64,000 nt of DNA, taken from Parvularcula sp964556115. GTDB lineage: Bacteria > Pseudomonadota > Alphaproteobacteria > Caulobacterales > Parvularculaceae. Shown piece by piece: positions 16,853 through 22,941 of the stretch. The first letter of the stretch is position 1, and the number at the start of each line of letters is the position of its first letter. The DNA is taken from positions 62,001-126,000 of the forward strand of contig CAZKVC010000008.1 in assembly GCA_964556115.1 (NCBI GenBank), written 5' to 3'. Position numbers and translations under genes: made by a program. The notes below the pieces were generated by a model, which had not been told where the DNA came from, made no database searches, and was given only the letters and a program-made list of their open reading frames with translations.

Positions 16853-17845
16853 ATGGCTTTCCAACTCGTCCCCTCCGACACACGGATCGACTTCGTCCGC
16901 TTTCGCGGCATCGCTCTCGTTGTCTCCGCGCTTCTCCTCCTAGGCTCCATCGCGGCCTTCTTCACCATGGGTCTCAATTTCGGGATCGACTTCCGCGGCG
17001 GCGTCACCGTCGAGGTCGGACCCGGCGACGGGCAGACCTTCGACGAGCAGGACCTGACCGATACCCGTCAGGCGGTCGGCGGCCTGGGCCTCGGCGATGT
17101 GCGGGTTCAGAACATTGCCGCCTCGGACGGCCAGCAGGGCATCGTGGTCTTCATCGAAGCGGTCGAAGACGGCGACGGCGACACCGAAGACGACGACACC
17201 CTTCAGAACCAGGTCGCTTCGGACGTGCAGGATGCCCTGCGCGCGACCCTCGGTGATGACATCGCGGTCCGCCGCGTCGACGTCGTCGGGCCCACGGTTT
17301 CCGGCGAGCTCGTCCAGCGCGGCATCACCGCCGTCGTGGTCGCGATCGGCCTGATGCTTCTTTACATCTGGACCCGGTTCAAATGGCAGTTCTCGATCGG
17401 CGCGATCCTGGCGCTGACCCACGATGTCATCCTGACCATCGGCATCTTCGCCGTGACCCAGCTCGAATTCACCCTGGCGATCATCGCCGCGCTTCTCACC
17501 ATCGTCGGCTATTCGATGAACGATACCGTCGTCATCTATGACCGGATCCGTGAGAACTTGCGTAAATACAAGACCATGGCCCTGCGCGACATCATCAACA
17601 TGTCGGTCAACCAGACCCTCGGACGGACGATCATGACCTCACTGACCACGCTTCTGGCGGTGGTCTCGCTGTTCCTTTTCGGCGGCGAGGTGCTGCGCGG
17701 TTTCTCGGTCGCGCTGATCTGGGGCGTGATCGTCGGCACCTATTCGACGGTCTATATCGCATCGCCCTTCCTGCTCTTCACCGGGGTCGACCGTGACTGG
17801 TCCGAAGGCGAGAAAGCAGGGGAGAAGGGGGCGGCCCGGGCGTGA
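16853..17845 (+). CDS. secF: Protein translocase subunit SecF
   Basis: This 330-residue protein is SecF, the partner of SecD. GLNFGIDFRGGVTVEV marks the first periplasmic strand, YSMNDTVVIYDRIREN the conserved fourth-helix motif, and RTIMTSLTTLLAVVSL the fifth. The periplasmic loop has an acidic insertion (EDGDGDTEDDDT). The end overlaps the following gene by 4 bp (GTGA). Confidence 0.97.
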   Translation: MAFQLVPSDTRIDFVRFRGIALVVSALLLLGSIAAFFTMGLNFGIDFRGGVTVEVGPGDGQTFDEQDLTDTRQAVGGLGLGDVRVQNIAASDGQQGIVVFIEAVEDGDGDTEDDDTLQNQVASDVQDALRATLGDDIAVRRVDVVGPTVSGELVQRGITAVVVAIGLMLLYIWTRFKWQFSIGAILALTHDVILTIGIFAVTQLEFTLAIIAALLTIVGYSMNDTVVIYDRIRENLRKYKTMALRDIINMSVNQTLGRTIMTSLTTLLAVVSLFLFGGEVLRGFSVALIWGVIVGTYSTVYIASPFLLFTGVDRDWSEGEKAGEKGAARA

Positions 17846-18609
17846 GGCCGGAGCGCTTTGCGCCTCTCGGTTCCGATGGGGCGGCCTACCTCCTGAATGA
17901 GGTCGAGGCATTCGAGCCCGACCATCTTCTGGTTCTTCCCTATGTGCCCGACGAAAGCCGCGCTGCGTGGCTGGCCGTGCTGGCCTTCGCGGCGGAGGTG
18001 ATCGGCGCGCCGCGCCGGGTTTCCAACGCCATGCTCGGCCGCATCCGGCTTCAATGGTGGCGCGATGCCTTGAACGAGGTGAAGGGTGAAGGGCCGGTGC
18101 GGCGCCACCCCGTGACCGATGCGCTTGCTGGAACGCTGGATCGGAGCAGCCCGGTTTTCCAGATCCTGCTGCGCCTGATCGACGGAATGGAAGCCTTCTT
18201 CGAGCCCGGGCAGGACACCGGCCTCGGTGATGCGCTGGAAGCGCGGCAGAAGGTTTTTGGCCACCTCGAGCGGGCCCTCGCGACTGTGCTTGGTGAGACG
18301 AGCGACGGGGAGGGCCTTTCCCTTCACGCCCTCTGCCGGATCGCACCTGATGCCCAGGCTTCTCCGCATGAGGACGGAACCGAGACCCCGGCCCGCCGTT
18401 TCGCGCGGAGCCTGGCTGCGAACCCGGAACTCGAAGGTGAACTGGCGAGGGAACTAGACCGTTTCCGCAAGGCGAAGGGCGTGCGCAGCAGTCTCGCTGC
18501 AGCACCGCTGTCGCTCTTCAAGCCGAGCGGCGGATCGGTCATCCGGCGGCAGAACCCCCTGATGCAGAAGGCCGCGGTTTTCCGCGCGGTCCTGACCGGA
18601 CGGGCCTAG
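17842..18609 (+). CDS. Squalene/phytoene synthase family protein, NDUFAF6-like
   Basis: This 255-residue protein has the SQS/PSY all-helical fold signature IRLQWWRDAL near residue 72, as found in the complex I assembly factor NDUFAF6. The Asp-rich Mg2+-binding motifs of true squalene or phytoene synthases are not visible: the first-motif region reads AFAAEVIGAPRR. A catalytic prenyltransferase is therefore unlikely. In other Alphaproteobacteria, complex I assembly genes sit beside secDF, which fits this context. The start is a GTG overlapping the secF stop. Its TAG stop is made by the edge of a ~100 bp repeat element. Confidence 0.78.
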   Translation: MRPERFAPLGSDGAAYLLNEVEAFEPDHLLVLPYVPDESRAAWLAVLAFAAEVIGAPRRVSNAMLGRIRLQWWRDALNEVKGEGPVRRHPVTDALAGTLDRSSPVFQILLRLIDGMEAFFEPGQDTGLGDALEARQKVFGHLERALATVLGETSDGEGLSLHALCRIAPDAQASPHEDGTETPARRFARSLAANPELEGELARELDRFRKAKGVRSSLAAAPLSLFKPSGGSVIRRQNPLMQKAAVFRAVLTGRA

Positions 18610-18710
18610 AGCACCGGACTGGTTCATGGAATCAGTCAGTGGCTTTTGGGTTTCAGTTTGGCAGCAACTTTTCACCGCGAACCGGTCCCCACTTCGCGGT
18701 CCGTTGCTCT
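18608..18710 (+). repeat. ~100 bp interspersed element, copy 1
   Basis: This sequence is strongly similar to the reverse complement of 22840-22941. Shared identical blocks include AGAGCACCGGACTG, TTCATGGAATCAGTC, AGCAACTTTTCAC and GCGAACCGGTCCCCACTT. It contains the dyad ACCGCGAA/TTCGCGGT. It exactly fills the gap between two convergent genes and supplies the TAG stop of the first. The left-end hairpin, perfect in copy 2, is decayed here. It looks like a relative of the REP/RIME-type intergenic elements of Alphaproteobacteria. Confidence 0.9.
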
Positions 18711-18713
18711 ATC

Positions 18714-19460
18714 TCAATCGGCCGAAGGCCGCCGTGCCGTGCCGAAGGGGAAGGCCACGACCTTGGCGCTTGCCTTCTCGGCGGTGGGGCAGAGGCTCGA
18801 AAGCGGGCAGGACGCACAGTCCGGCTTGCCTTGGTGGCACCAACGTGACGCCACCCGCGAGAGGCCCTGACCGACAAGCGCAAAATCAGCCGCACGCCAG
18901 TCCGCCGGTGCCCGCTCGATCAGCTGACGGGGCAGGGCGGAAAGGGGCGCCCCCGGCTCGGCAAGGCCCAGGCGACGCAGCGGCCGTGCGGTTTCGCGAT
19001 CAACGGAGAGGACCAGCCGCTCACGCCCGGTGAAGGCAAGAACGGAGGCCGCGATCTCCTCGCTGACCCGCGGCAGTTTCGTCAGGAAGCGCATTGCCAT
19101 TTCGGTTTCGAGCCGCGCCAGGGGCTCGAGCGTCAGGCTGCCAAAAGCGCTTTCGACAAGCCGCAGGATTTCGGGAATGGCAGCAGCCTTCAGCGCTGCG
19201 GCGGGAATGCCGACGAGCAGGGGACGCAGCTTTTCAGGGTCCGCATCGCGCAGGCTCGCAAAACTCGGGAAGGACCGCCGCAGCCTCTGATAGCTGGCCG
19301 TGGCGCCGGCGGAAGAAAGACCCTGCGCCACCACGCCGTAGAGCAGTTGGTCGAGGGGATTGGTGACCGCCTTCTGCGGCCTGGACGGAATGATCTGCCG
19401 CATACGATCCAGGATCTCAGGAAGCCGGTTGTCGACGGCAAAATGAAGAGGCGCTTGCAT
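18714..19460 (-). CDS. Nth-like HhH/Fe-S DNA glycosylase-family protein
   Basis: This 248-residue protein follows the endonuclease III fold. NPLDQLLYGVVAQGLSS matches the first helices, and the C-terminus has an exact 4Fe-4S motif C-x6-C-x2-C-x5-C (CHQGKPDCASCPLSSLC). The family helix-hairpin-helix LPGVGRKTA is changed to LPRVSEEIA, losing the glycines and the catalytic lysine, while the aspartate of VDTHVxR is kept as VDRETARP. It may be a monofunctional glycosylase or a non-catalytic DNA lesion binder. Two LexA boxes lie directly upstream. The ATG at 19460 is chosen because a GTG at 19481 would overlap a box. Confidence 0.8.
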   Translation of the reverse strand: MQAPLHFAVDNRLPEILDRMRQIIPSRPQKAVTNPLDQLLYGVVAQGLSSAGATASYQRLRRSFPSFASLRDADPEKLRPLLVGIPAAALKAAAIPEILRLVESAFGSLTLEPLARLETEMAMRFLTKLPRVSEEIAASVLAFTGRERLVLSVDRETARPLRRLGLAEPGAPLSALPRQLIERAPADWRAADFALVGQGLSRVASRWCHQGKPDCASCPLSSLCPTAEKASAKVVAFPFGTARRPSAD

Positions 19461-19475
19461 GGTTCCAACATAATG

Positions 19476-19490
19476 GAACACGAAGAGAAC
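19476..19490 (-). promoter_or_regulatory. LexA (SOS) box 1 of the Nth-like gene
   Basis: On the minus strand this reads GTTCTCTTCGTGTTC, an exact GTTC-N7-GTTC alphaproteobacterial LexA operator. It lies 15 bp upstream of the start and between a possible TTGATG (-35) and CATTAT (-10). Confidence 0.8.
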
Positions 19491-19499
19491 ATCAAGGAT

Positions 19500-19514
19500 G
19501 TTCTGCAGTTGTTC
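19500..19514. promoter_or_regulatory. LexA (SOS) box 2 of the Nth-like gene
   Basis: GTTCTGCAGTTGTTC, written on the plus strand, is a second exact GTTC-N7-GTTC site, centred 24 bp from box 1. Two correct sites this close together make chance unlikely. Confidence 0.72.
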
Positions 19515-19534
19515 TGCAGCGCCCCCTCAGGGTC

Positions 19535-19759
19535 TCAGGCGAGACCCCGCATGGCCCGGCGGCGCTGGTGCTGCCTGACGAAGCGCAGGGCCATCGCCGC
19601 GCCGCCGATCACCGTGACCAGCCCGCCAAGAGCCAGCCATTGGGTCGCAGCGCCGCGATAAAGCACGTCGAGAAGGATCAGCGCGCCAGCGAAACCAGCC
19701 CCTGAGAGGAGGAGAAGCGCGAGTGTGCGGGGGGTGAGTTGTGAGCCTGCCATAGTCAT
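19535..19759 (-). CDS. Small two-helix membrane protein
   Basis: This 74-residue protein has two predicted membrane helices, about residues 11-33 (LALLLLSGAGFAGALILLDV) and 41-59 (WLALGGLVTVIGGAAMALR). A basic tail, RQHQRRRAMRG, would place the C-terminus in the cytoplasm. An ATG at 19753 is an alternative start. I do not recognise a family. It lies between trmFO and the SOS-boxed Nth-like gene. Confidence 0.6.
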   Translation of the reverse strand: MTMAGSQLTPRTLALLLLSGAGFAGALILLDVLYRGAATQWLALGGLVTVIGGAAMALRFVRQHQRRRAMRGLA

Positions 19760-19793
19760 ATCTTAACAGAAGACTACCGATCTCACTACAATG

Positions 19794-21185
19794 TTATGCA
19801 GCTTTCGCAGATTCCCCCAACCACCCCTCAAGATCCACCAGCGCCCGCCGCGTCATCGCGCGCTTGCGGGCGCGGCCTTTCTCCTTGCCTTTCAGCCGGT
19901 TGCCCTCCGCATCGCGGGTCGGCTGCTCGATCTCGGGGAAGAGGCCGAAATTGACGTTCATCGGTTGGAAACTGCCCTTGCCGCCGTCGATATGGCCTTC
20001 GGTGATGTGGTAATGGAGTGCACCGAGGGCCGTGGTGCGCGGCGGCAGGCGGCCAGCCAGCCCCATCGCTTCCGCCGCCGCGAGCCGGCCGGCGAGAAGC
20101 CCGATGCTGGCGCTTTCGAGATAGCCCTCGACCCCCGTCACCTGCCCGGCAAAGCGGAACTGCGGGCGTGAGCGCAGACGCAGCTCTTCATCGAGGAGCT
20201 TGGGCGAGTTCAGGAAGGTGTTGCGGTGAATGCCGCCGAGCCGCGCGAAGCGCGCCTTTTCGAGCCCCGGGATCATCCTGAGGACATCGCCTTGCGCACC
20301 GTATTTCAGCTTCGTCTGGAAACCCACCATATTGTAGAGCGTGCCGAGCGCGTTGTCCTGGCGAAGCTGGACGATCGCATGCGGTTTGACGGTGGGGTTG
20401 TGCGGGTTGGTCAGGCCCACCGGCTTCATGGGGCCGAAGCGCAGGGTCTGGCGCCCGCGCCGGGCCATCTCCTCGATCGGCAGGCAGCCGTCGAAATATT
20501 GCGTGGTCTTCTCCCACTCCTTGAAGTCGGTCTTTTCGCCTTCGATGATTGCATCGAGAAGGGCGTTATACTGATCTTCGTCGAGGGGCAGGTTGATGTA
20601 ATCCTTGCCCGTGCCCCCGGGCCCCGGCTTGTCGTAGCGCGACTGGAACCACGCTTTCGAGAAGTCGATCGAGTCCTTGTAGACGATGGGCGCGATCGCA
20701 TCGAAAAAGGCCAGCTCCTCCTCGCCGGTCTCCTGGAGGATCGCCCTGGCGAGGCTGTCCGAGGTGAGGGGGCCTGTGGCGATCACCGTGGGGCCCCAGT
20801 CTTCGGGCGGAAGGCCGGTGATTTCCTCACGGGTGAGGGTGATCTTCGGATGGCTCTCGATCGCCTCGGTCACCGCCTCCGCGAAACCTTCGCGATCGAC
20901 GGCCAAAGCGCCCCCGGCGGGGATCTGATGGCGGTCCGCCTCGCGCAGGATCAGCGACCCGCAGAGCCGCATCTCTTCATGCAGAAGGCCGACGGCGTTG
21001 TGCTCCTTGTCGTCCGACCGGAAGGAGTTCGAACAGACGAGCTCCGCGCAATGGTCGGTCTTGTGCGCCTCGGTCTCGCGCACGCCGCGCATTTCGTGAA
21101 GCACGACGTCGGCGCCCGCTTCAGCCGCCTGCCATGCCGCTTCGGATCCGGCGAGCCCTGCGCCGATGATGTGGATTTTGCTCAT
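19794..21185 (-). CDS. trmFO: FADH2-dependent tRNA (uracil-54-C5)-methyltransferase TrmFO
   Basis: This 463-residue protein is TrmFO (Gid), which makes the T54 of the T-loop in tRNA using methylene-tetrahydrofolate and FADH2. The N-terminal FAD-binding motif GAGLAGSEAAWQAAEAG is present, as are the DHCAELVCSNSF cysteines, PCG-like VIATGPLTSD, and the C-terminal GRLPPRTTALGALHYHI block. Length is typical. A GCTAACCGC -10-like sequence ends about 6 bp before the ATG, so the mRNA may be leaderless. Confidence 0.96.
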   Translation of the reverse strand: MSKIHIIGAGLAGSEAAWQAAEAGADVVLHEMRGVRETEAHKTDHCAELVCSNSFRSDDKEHNAVGLLHEEMRLCGSLILREADRHQIPAGGALAVDREGFAEAVTEAIESHPKITLTREEITGLPPEDWGPTVIATGPLTSDSLARAILQETGEEELAFFDAIAPIVYKDSIDFSKAWFQSRYDKPGPGGTGKDYINLPLDEDQYNALLDAIIEGEKTDFKEWEKTTQYFDGCLPIEEMARRGRQTLRFGPMKPVGLTNPHNPTVKPHAIVQLRQDNALGTLYNMVGFQTKLKYGAQGDVLRMIPGLEKARFARLGGIHRNTFLNSPKLLDEELRLRSRPQFRFAGQVTGVEGYLESASIGLLAGRLAAAEAMGLAGRLPPRTTALGALHYHITEGHIDGGKGSFQPMNVNFGLFPEIEQPTRDAEGNRLKGKEKGRARKRAMTRRALVDLEGWLGESAKAA

Positions 21186-21190
21186 CGGAA

Positions 21191-21199
21191 GCGGTTAGC
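21191..21199 (-). promoter_or_regulatory. -10-like element immediately upstream of trmFO
   Basis: On the minus strand this reads GCTAACCGC, the same -10 core seen before SapC, rplK and hisG. It sits five bases from the trmFO ATG, implying a transcript starting at or next to the start codon. No good -35 is visible. Confidence 0.4.
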
Positions 21200-21230
21200 G
21201 CGTCGGCGGGTATGGGGAAAGGCGGGGGAG

Positions 21231-21287
21231 GAGGGGTCGTGCTCCGCTCCCCCTCCCAAGGGGGAGCTGCCCGAAGGGTTGAAGGGG
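21231..21287 (+). repeat. GC-rich palindromic element A, upstream of the DUF559 gene
   Basis: The core CTCCCCCTCCCAAGGGGGAG is a hairpin, followed by CTGCCCGAAGGGTTGAAGGGG, which matches the right half of element C (22095-22156). The left arm is imperfect. It lies 49 bp before the DUF559 start. Confidence 0.8.
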
Positions 21288-21316
21288 CGCTGCTACGAGA
21301 TGTTGTGTCTCCGGCC

Positions 21317-21331
21317 GTTCTTGTTATGTTC
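21317..21331 (+). promoter_or_regulatory. LexA (SOS) box of the DUF559 gene
   Basis: GTTCTTGTTATGTTC is an exact GTTC-N7-GTTC operator with the T-rich core common in alphaproteobacterial LexA sites. It ends five bases before the DUF559 ATG, so LexA binding would block transcription initiation or early elongation. Confidence 0.82.
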
Positions 21332-21336
21332 GCGTC

Positions 21337-21708
21337 ATGCCGCACTCTACGATCGGCCGCGCCCGTTCTTTCCGGAAGGCCATGCCGTCGGCCGAGCGGC
21401 TTTTGTGGGCAAAGCCTAGAAGACGGCAGTTCGGGCATCTTTTTCGCCGCCAGCATCCGGTCGGTCCCTACATCGCCGATTTCGCCTGCCTGCCTCTCAG
21501 GCTGCTGATCGAGGTCGATGGCGACAGTCATTACCGCGATGAAGCGGCGATGCTTCGAGACAGGCGGCGTGAAGCCTTTCTCGAAGCACAGAGCTGGACT
21601 GTATTTCGCGCAACTAACAGCGAAGTCTACGGTGCAATGGACTATGTTTTGGCTGGCATCTGGCAGGTCATCGGGGCGTGCGAGACACGGTTGGCACAGG
21701 AACGTTGA
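21337..21708 (+). CDS. DUF559 endonuclease-domain protein
   Basis: This 123-residue protein is a stand-alone DUF559 domain, part of the Vsr/PD-(D/E)xK-like nuclease group. Hallmarks are RARSFRKAMPSAERLLWAK, the FRRQHPVGPYIADFACL block with an acidic residue, LIEVDGDSHY with the Glu-Val-Asp pair, and the C-terminal WTVFRATNSEVYG. The biochemical activity and target are not established for this family as far as I know. A LexA box lies 5 bp upstream, a palindromic element ends 49 bp upstream, and another begins at the base after the stop codon. The tight packing looks like a small mobile or co-evolved unit. Confidence 0.88.
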   Translation: MPHSTIGRARSFRKAMPSAERLLWAKPRRRQFGHLFRRQHPVGPYIADFACLPLRLLIEVDGDSHYRDEAAMLRDRRREAFLEAQSWTVFRATNSEVYGAMDYVLAGIWQVIGACETRLAQER

Positions 21709-21800
21709 CCCCCTCCGCCCGCCTTGCGGGCACCTCCCCTCGTAGGGGGAGGAACGCTCCCCCTACGAGGGGGAGGTGGCGGCGAAGCCGTCTGAGGGGG
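21709..21800 (+). repeat. GC-rich palindromic element B, abutting the DUF559 stop
   Basis: Two half-elements stand head to head. The left half starts CCCCCTCC, has an inner stem GCCCGC/GCGGGC and ends TAGGGGGAGG. The right half starts CTCCCCCTA, has an inner stem CGGC/GCCG and ends TGAGGGGG. It starts at the base after the TGA of the DUF559 gene. It could also act as a strong stem-loop at the 3' end of that mRNA. Confidence 0.88.
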
Positions 21801-22094
21801 CATCCCGACTTATCCACCCCTTCCAGACCTCACCTATGCTGACCGTCCTCTCCGCTGAGACAGGACAGGCCGGTCGTCGCGGCTTGGCGGAGGGGCGGTC
21901 ACCTCGGCAGGGCTTCCGGATGACAACCGGGGGCCTCGGGGCGAGAGATTGAAGCGCTCCTTGGGGGCCTCTCGCAAATTGACCGGGAGCGGACGGCAGG
22001 TCTCGCAACATACTAAACCTTCAAGCGCGGCTTCGCCGTCCGCTTCACTCCTGCATCCGGAAAACCGCCCACGGGCGGGCTTTCGTGCTGCGCG
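21801..22094. other. Non-coding stretch with several dyads, unassigned
   Basis: No credible gene is visible. The stretch contains a stem GCGAGAG/CTCTCGC (21941-21947 with 21969-21975), two direct copies of GGGGGCCTC, a hairpin around CGGCTTCGCCG (22028), and CCGCC-CACG-GGCGG (22066-22079). On the minus strand the last one is followed by TTTT and could terminate leftward transcripts. A structured RNA is possible, but I could not match RNase P RNA, SRP RNA, tmRNA or 6S RNA consensus blocks. Confidence 0.35.
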
Positions 22095-22156
22095 CCCCCT
22101 CCGCCCCTTCGGGGCACCGCCCCCTGAAGGGGGAGCTGCCCGCAGGGCTGAGGGGG
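22095..22156 (+). repeat. GC-rich palindromic element C
   Basis: The element runs from CCCCCTCCGCCCCTTCGGGG to the mirrored arm GCCCGCAGGGCTGAGGGGG. The centre is CCCCCTGAAGGGGG, and inner stems are GCCCC/GGGGC and GCCC/GGGC. It has the same plan as elements A and B but different stem sequences. It lies 70 bp before the F420-reductase-like gene. Confidence 0.88.
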
Positions 22157-22226
22157 TGTCTTAGCGCGCTGGACGCTGGCGCGCCCTCGGGCCTATTCTC
22201 GTTCCCGCGAAACGAAAGGCGAGGCC

Positions 22227-22841
22227 GTGCGCATTGCGATCATCGGAGCGGGGAATGTGGGCCGGGCTCTCGGCAATGTCTGGCACAGGGCGGGCCATGA
22301 GATCGTCTGGAACCTGCGCGACCCGGACGATCCGAAATATGAGGATCTCCCCGGCGAGAAGATCAAGGCCATCGGCAAGGGGCTTCGAAAATCGGACGTG
22401 ACCCTTCTCGCCGTGCCCTGGTCGGCGGTGGACGCCGTCACTGACGAATTGGGCGATTTCGGCGGGGTGCTCATCGACTGCACCAATCCGGTGGCCAGTG
22501 ATCTCTCGGGCCTCGATTTCAAAGGGGCGGCATCCGGTGCGGCCTATCTCAAGAGCCGGCTTCCCCGGGCGAGGGTCGTCAAGAGCTTCAACCAGACCGG
22601 TGCGTCGAACATGGCGGATGCGGACTATTCGGGCGGCAGGATCGTCAACTTCGTCTGCAGTCAGGACGAAAGCGCGGCCTCATTGGTGCGCGAGCTTTCC
22701 GAGGACGTCGGTTTCGACACCATCCTCGTCCGCGGCATCGAGCACGCAAGGGCGCTTGAGGAGATGGCGTGGCTGTGGATCTCCCTGGCGATCAAGCAGG
22801 GCCACGGCCCTGACTTCGCCTACAGCATCCTTCGCCGCTAG
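22227..22841 (+). CDS. NADP-binding, F420-reductase-like oxidoreductase
   Basis: This 204-residue protein has an N-terminal Rossmann motif MRIAIIGAGNVGRALG. It resembles the NADPH-dependent F420 reductase / dinucleotide-binding family (COG2085): LLAVPWSAVDAV, VLIDCTNP, and VVKSFNQTGASNMAD. Most carriers in Alphaproteobacteria probably use another acceptor than F420. The start is GTG. The TAG stop is formed by the edge of repeat copy 2. Confidence 0.78.
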   Translation: MRIAIIGAGNVGRALGNVWHRAGHEIVWNLRDPDDPKYEDLPGEKIKAIGKGLRKSDVTLLAVPWSAVDAVTDELGDFGGVLIDCTNPVASDLSGLDFKGAASGAAYLKSRLPRARVVKSFNQTGASNMADADYSGGRIVNFVCSQDESAASLVRELSEDVGFDTILVRGIEHARALEEMAWLWISLAIKQGHGPDFAYSILRR

Positions 22842-22941
22842 AGCGACGGACCGCGAAGTGGGGACCGGTTCGCAGTGAAAAGTTGCTCCCAAGCGAAAAC
22901 CCGGAGCACCGGACTGATTCCATGAAGCAGTCCGGTGCTCT
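22840..22941 (-). repeat. ~100 bp interspersed element, copy 2 (inverted)
   Basis: This is the inverted partner of 18608-18710. One end has a perfect 13-bp hairpin, GAGCACCGGACTG paired with CAGTCCGGTGCTC around an 11-nt loop. Both ends read CTAG at the border. As a result its edges form the TAG stop of the plus-strand gene at 22841 and the TAG stop of the minus-strand glycosyltransferase at 22940. It fills the whole convergent gap and may act as a bidirectional terminator. Confidence 0.92.

Noticed and set aside
15247..17007. Long minus-strand frame across secD
   Set aside because: It mirrors secD in codon structure and its His/Asp/Gly-rich translation is typical of an antisense artefact.
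21763..22011. Minus-strand frame across palindrome B
   Set aside because: Its translation contains the RDAPSDGFAATSPS type sequence that comes from reading this repeat family; it is not a gene.
21841..22085. RNase P RNA, SRP RNA, tmRNA or a tRNA 3' end (ACTCCTGCATCC)
   Set aside because: The conserved blocks of those RNAs were not found and no cloverleaf could be drawn; it is left as unassigned.
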